This document shows positions 62,940 to 64,000 of a stretch of 64,000 nucleotides of DNA, piece after piece. Made by a program: the position numbers and the translations under genes. The notes beneath the pieces are model-generated. The model had not been told where the DNA came from and searched no databases. It saw nothing but the letters and a program-made list of their open reading frames with translations. Positions within the stretch are counted from its first letter, which is position 1. Each line of letters starts with the position of its first letter. This DNA comes from Marinobacter subterrani. Its GTDB lineage: Bacteria; Pseudomonadota; Gammaproteobacteria; Pseudomonadales; Oleiphilaceae. The stretch lies in assembly GCF_001045555.1 (NCBI RefSeq), contig NZ_LFBU01000001.1, positions 2,170,001 through 2,234,000 on the forward strand, read 5' to 3'.

Positions 62940-64000
62940 TCAGTCTCCAGAAGGTTCGGGCGGTCTCCAGACCGGCACATCCTCCTGCTTCGGCTCGTCC
63001 CAGTCCCGCTGCATGGCGCTGCTCAGCGCCTCTTCCAGTTTCATGAACAACTCACCGTAACGAGGGCTGAAACTGATGCCCTCCTCGATTTCTTTCCAGG
63101 CGTCGAACAACTCGTCCTCATGGGCCTTTTCATTGTCCAGAAACGCCCAGGTCATCTGACGGGCACGCATCGGGTGCACGCCCATTGCAGTCAACGCGTG
63201 GCCGCCGAGTTCAAGCGCCGAGTGATAGGTTTCGCTTACCACGTCATCCGCCCCCGCCTCTCTCAAGCGGTATCCGTGGCCACGGTCAAAGGCGCGGGCA
63301 AGCACCCAGACGCCGGGGAAGAACTGCTTCACGTGTTCCACCATCTGCACCGAGCGGTCGCGATCATCAATGGCGACGACCAGCAGGCGGGCCTGCTCGA
63401 TGCCGGCTGTTTCCAGCAAATCCGACCGGCTGGCATCGCCGAAGAAACTCTTGATATTGATCTGTCGAAGGTTCTCGATCTGTTCTATCTCATGGTCCAG
63501 GGCGACGATTGGAATGCTGTTGGCCCGTAACAGACGGCAGATTATCTGGCCGAAACGACCGACACCGGCGACAATCACCGGCGCCTGCTCATCAATGGTG
63601 TCGGCTTCCCGATCGTCGTTTTTTGAACGTCGGTAACGTGGCAACACGACCCGGTCGTAGGCGATGAACAGCAATGGTGTCAGAAACATGGAGAGCGCCA
63701 CCACCAGCGAAAGAACCTGTGACGTCTCCACCGGGATGACGTTGTTCTGAACGCTGTACGTGAGCAGGACAAAGCCAAACTCGCCGGCCTGTGCCAGGCC
63801 CAGCGTAAACAGCCAGCCGTTACTGCCACGAACCCGGAAGACCAGTGCCAGGACAAGAAGAATGGCCGCTTTCACAACAATAACGGCCACCGCCAGAGAC
63901 ACCACCGTGCCCCACTGCGCTGATAACACATCAAAATTGATGCTGGCGCCCACGGTGATAAAAAACAGGCCCAGCAGCAGCCCCTTGAAGGGCTCGATGT
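62940..64000 (-). CDS. Kef-type (CPA2) cation:proton antiporter with TrkA-N domain, C-terminal part (truncated at window edge)
   Basis: The open frame runs off the right edge; the frame is open through IEPFKGLLLGLFFITVGASIN at 63940-64000, a Kef-type membrane segment, so the start lies outside. Visible: the end of the membrane domain, then a RCK/TrkA-N domain with IVAGVGRFGQIICRLL (NAD-binding) and HEIEQIENLRQINIKSFFGDASRSDLL in outline. KefB/KefC-like proteins exchange K+ for H+. KefB or KefC cannot be decided here. Confidence 0.88.
   Translation of the reverse strand, partial: IEPFKGLLLGLFFITVGASINFDVLSAQWGTVVSLAVAVIVVKAAILLVLALVFRVRGSNGWLFTLGLAQAGEFGFVLLTYSVQNNVIPVETSQVLSLVVALSMFLTPLLFIAYDRVVLPRYRRSKNDDREADTIDEQAPVIVAGVGRFGQIICRLLRANSIPIVALDHEIEQIENLRQINIKSFFGDASRSDLLETAGIEQARLLVVAIDDRDRSVQMVEHVKQFFPGVWVLARAFDRGHGYRLREAGADDVVSETYHSALELGGHALTAMGVHPMRARQMTWAFLDNEKAHEDELFDAWKEIEEGISFSPRYGELFMKLEEALSSAMQRDWDEPKQEDVPVWRPPEPSGD

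Overview
The window looks like a chromosomal segment of a heterotrophic, probably marine gammaproteobacterium. High GC, PaaX-type control of phenylacetate catabolism, several tripartite or ABC carboxylate transporters and NnrU/KefB-type genes would fit Marinobacter or a relative; that genus is an inference, not a sequence match. Most genes are ordinary and intact, and the two edges cut a sigma-54 activator (left) and a Kef-type antiporter (right).

Layout. 1-3.0 kb: an AcoR-like sigma-54 activator divergent from a flavin monooxygenase, with two palindromes and a -24/-12 promoter between them. 3.0-15.6 kb: the phenylacetyl-CoA (paa) pathway, paaY(-), paaGHIJK, then paaABCDEZ with its own promoter, ending in a strong terminator. 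15.6-23.5 kb: an MFS carrier, a branched-chain-type ABC importer livKHMGF whose last gene is an unusual hemerythrin-LivF fusion, and paaX. 23.5-26.8 kb: MFS carrier, EfpL, DUF2182/DUF1326 pair. 27.0-37.5 kb: a LysR regulator and a ten-gene same-strand run (DUF1445, TRAP dctPQM, DUF2848, amidase, ene-reductase, pxpABC) that looks like a catabolic route ending at 5-oxoproline and glutamate.

37.5-46.0 kb: threonine aldolase, then a FeaR-like regulator, outer-membrane channel, aldehyde dehydrogenase and a tryptophan-tryptophylquinone (TTQ) amine dehydrogenase set aauBEDA plus a cytochrome c. Together with paa this gives a plausible full route: aromatic amine to aldehyde (periplasm), aldehyde to phenylacetate, phenylacetate to phenylacetyl-CoA, ring epoxidation and opening, then beta-oxidation. 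A short motif, GTATCA followed by an AT-rich tail, recurs in the control regions of paaG, paaA, liv/paaX and feaR/porin, and may be a shared operator.

46.0-53.2 kb is the accessory part: a folded RNA with c-di-GMP-I (GEMM)-like junctions followed by an orphan terminator, an HDAC-like deacetylase, an intact IS66 element with perfect 8-bp target duplications, and an integron-type cassette array with attC-like sites but no integrase in view. The array carries a HEPN-like gene and a Shedu (SduA/DUF4263) anti-phage nuclease. 53.2-64 kb holds housekeeping and accessory genes: trxC, DUF2750, an SDR gene that has lost its catalytic core by in-frame deletion, MscS channel, two transporters, a solute-binding protein, an AraC regulator, a type IV pilin-like protein, NnrU, a zinc metallopeptidase and the truncated antiporter.
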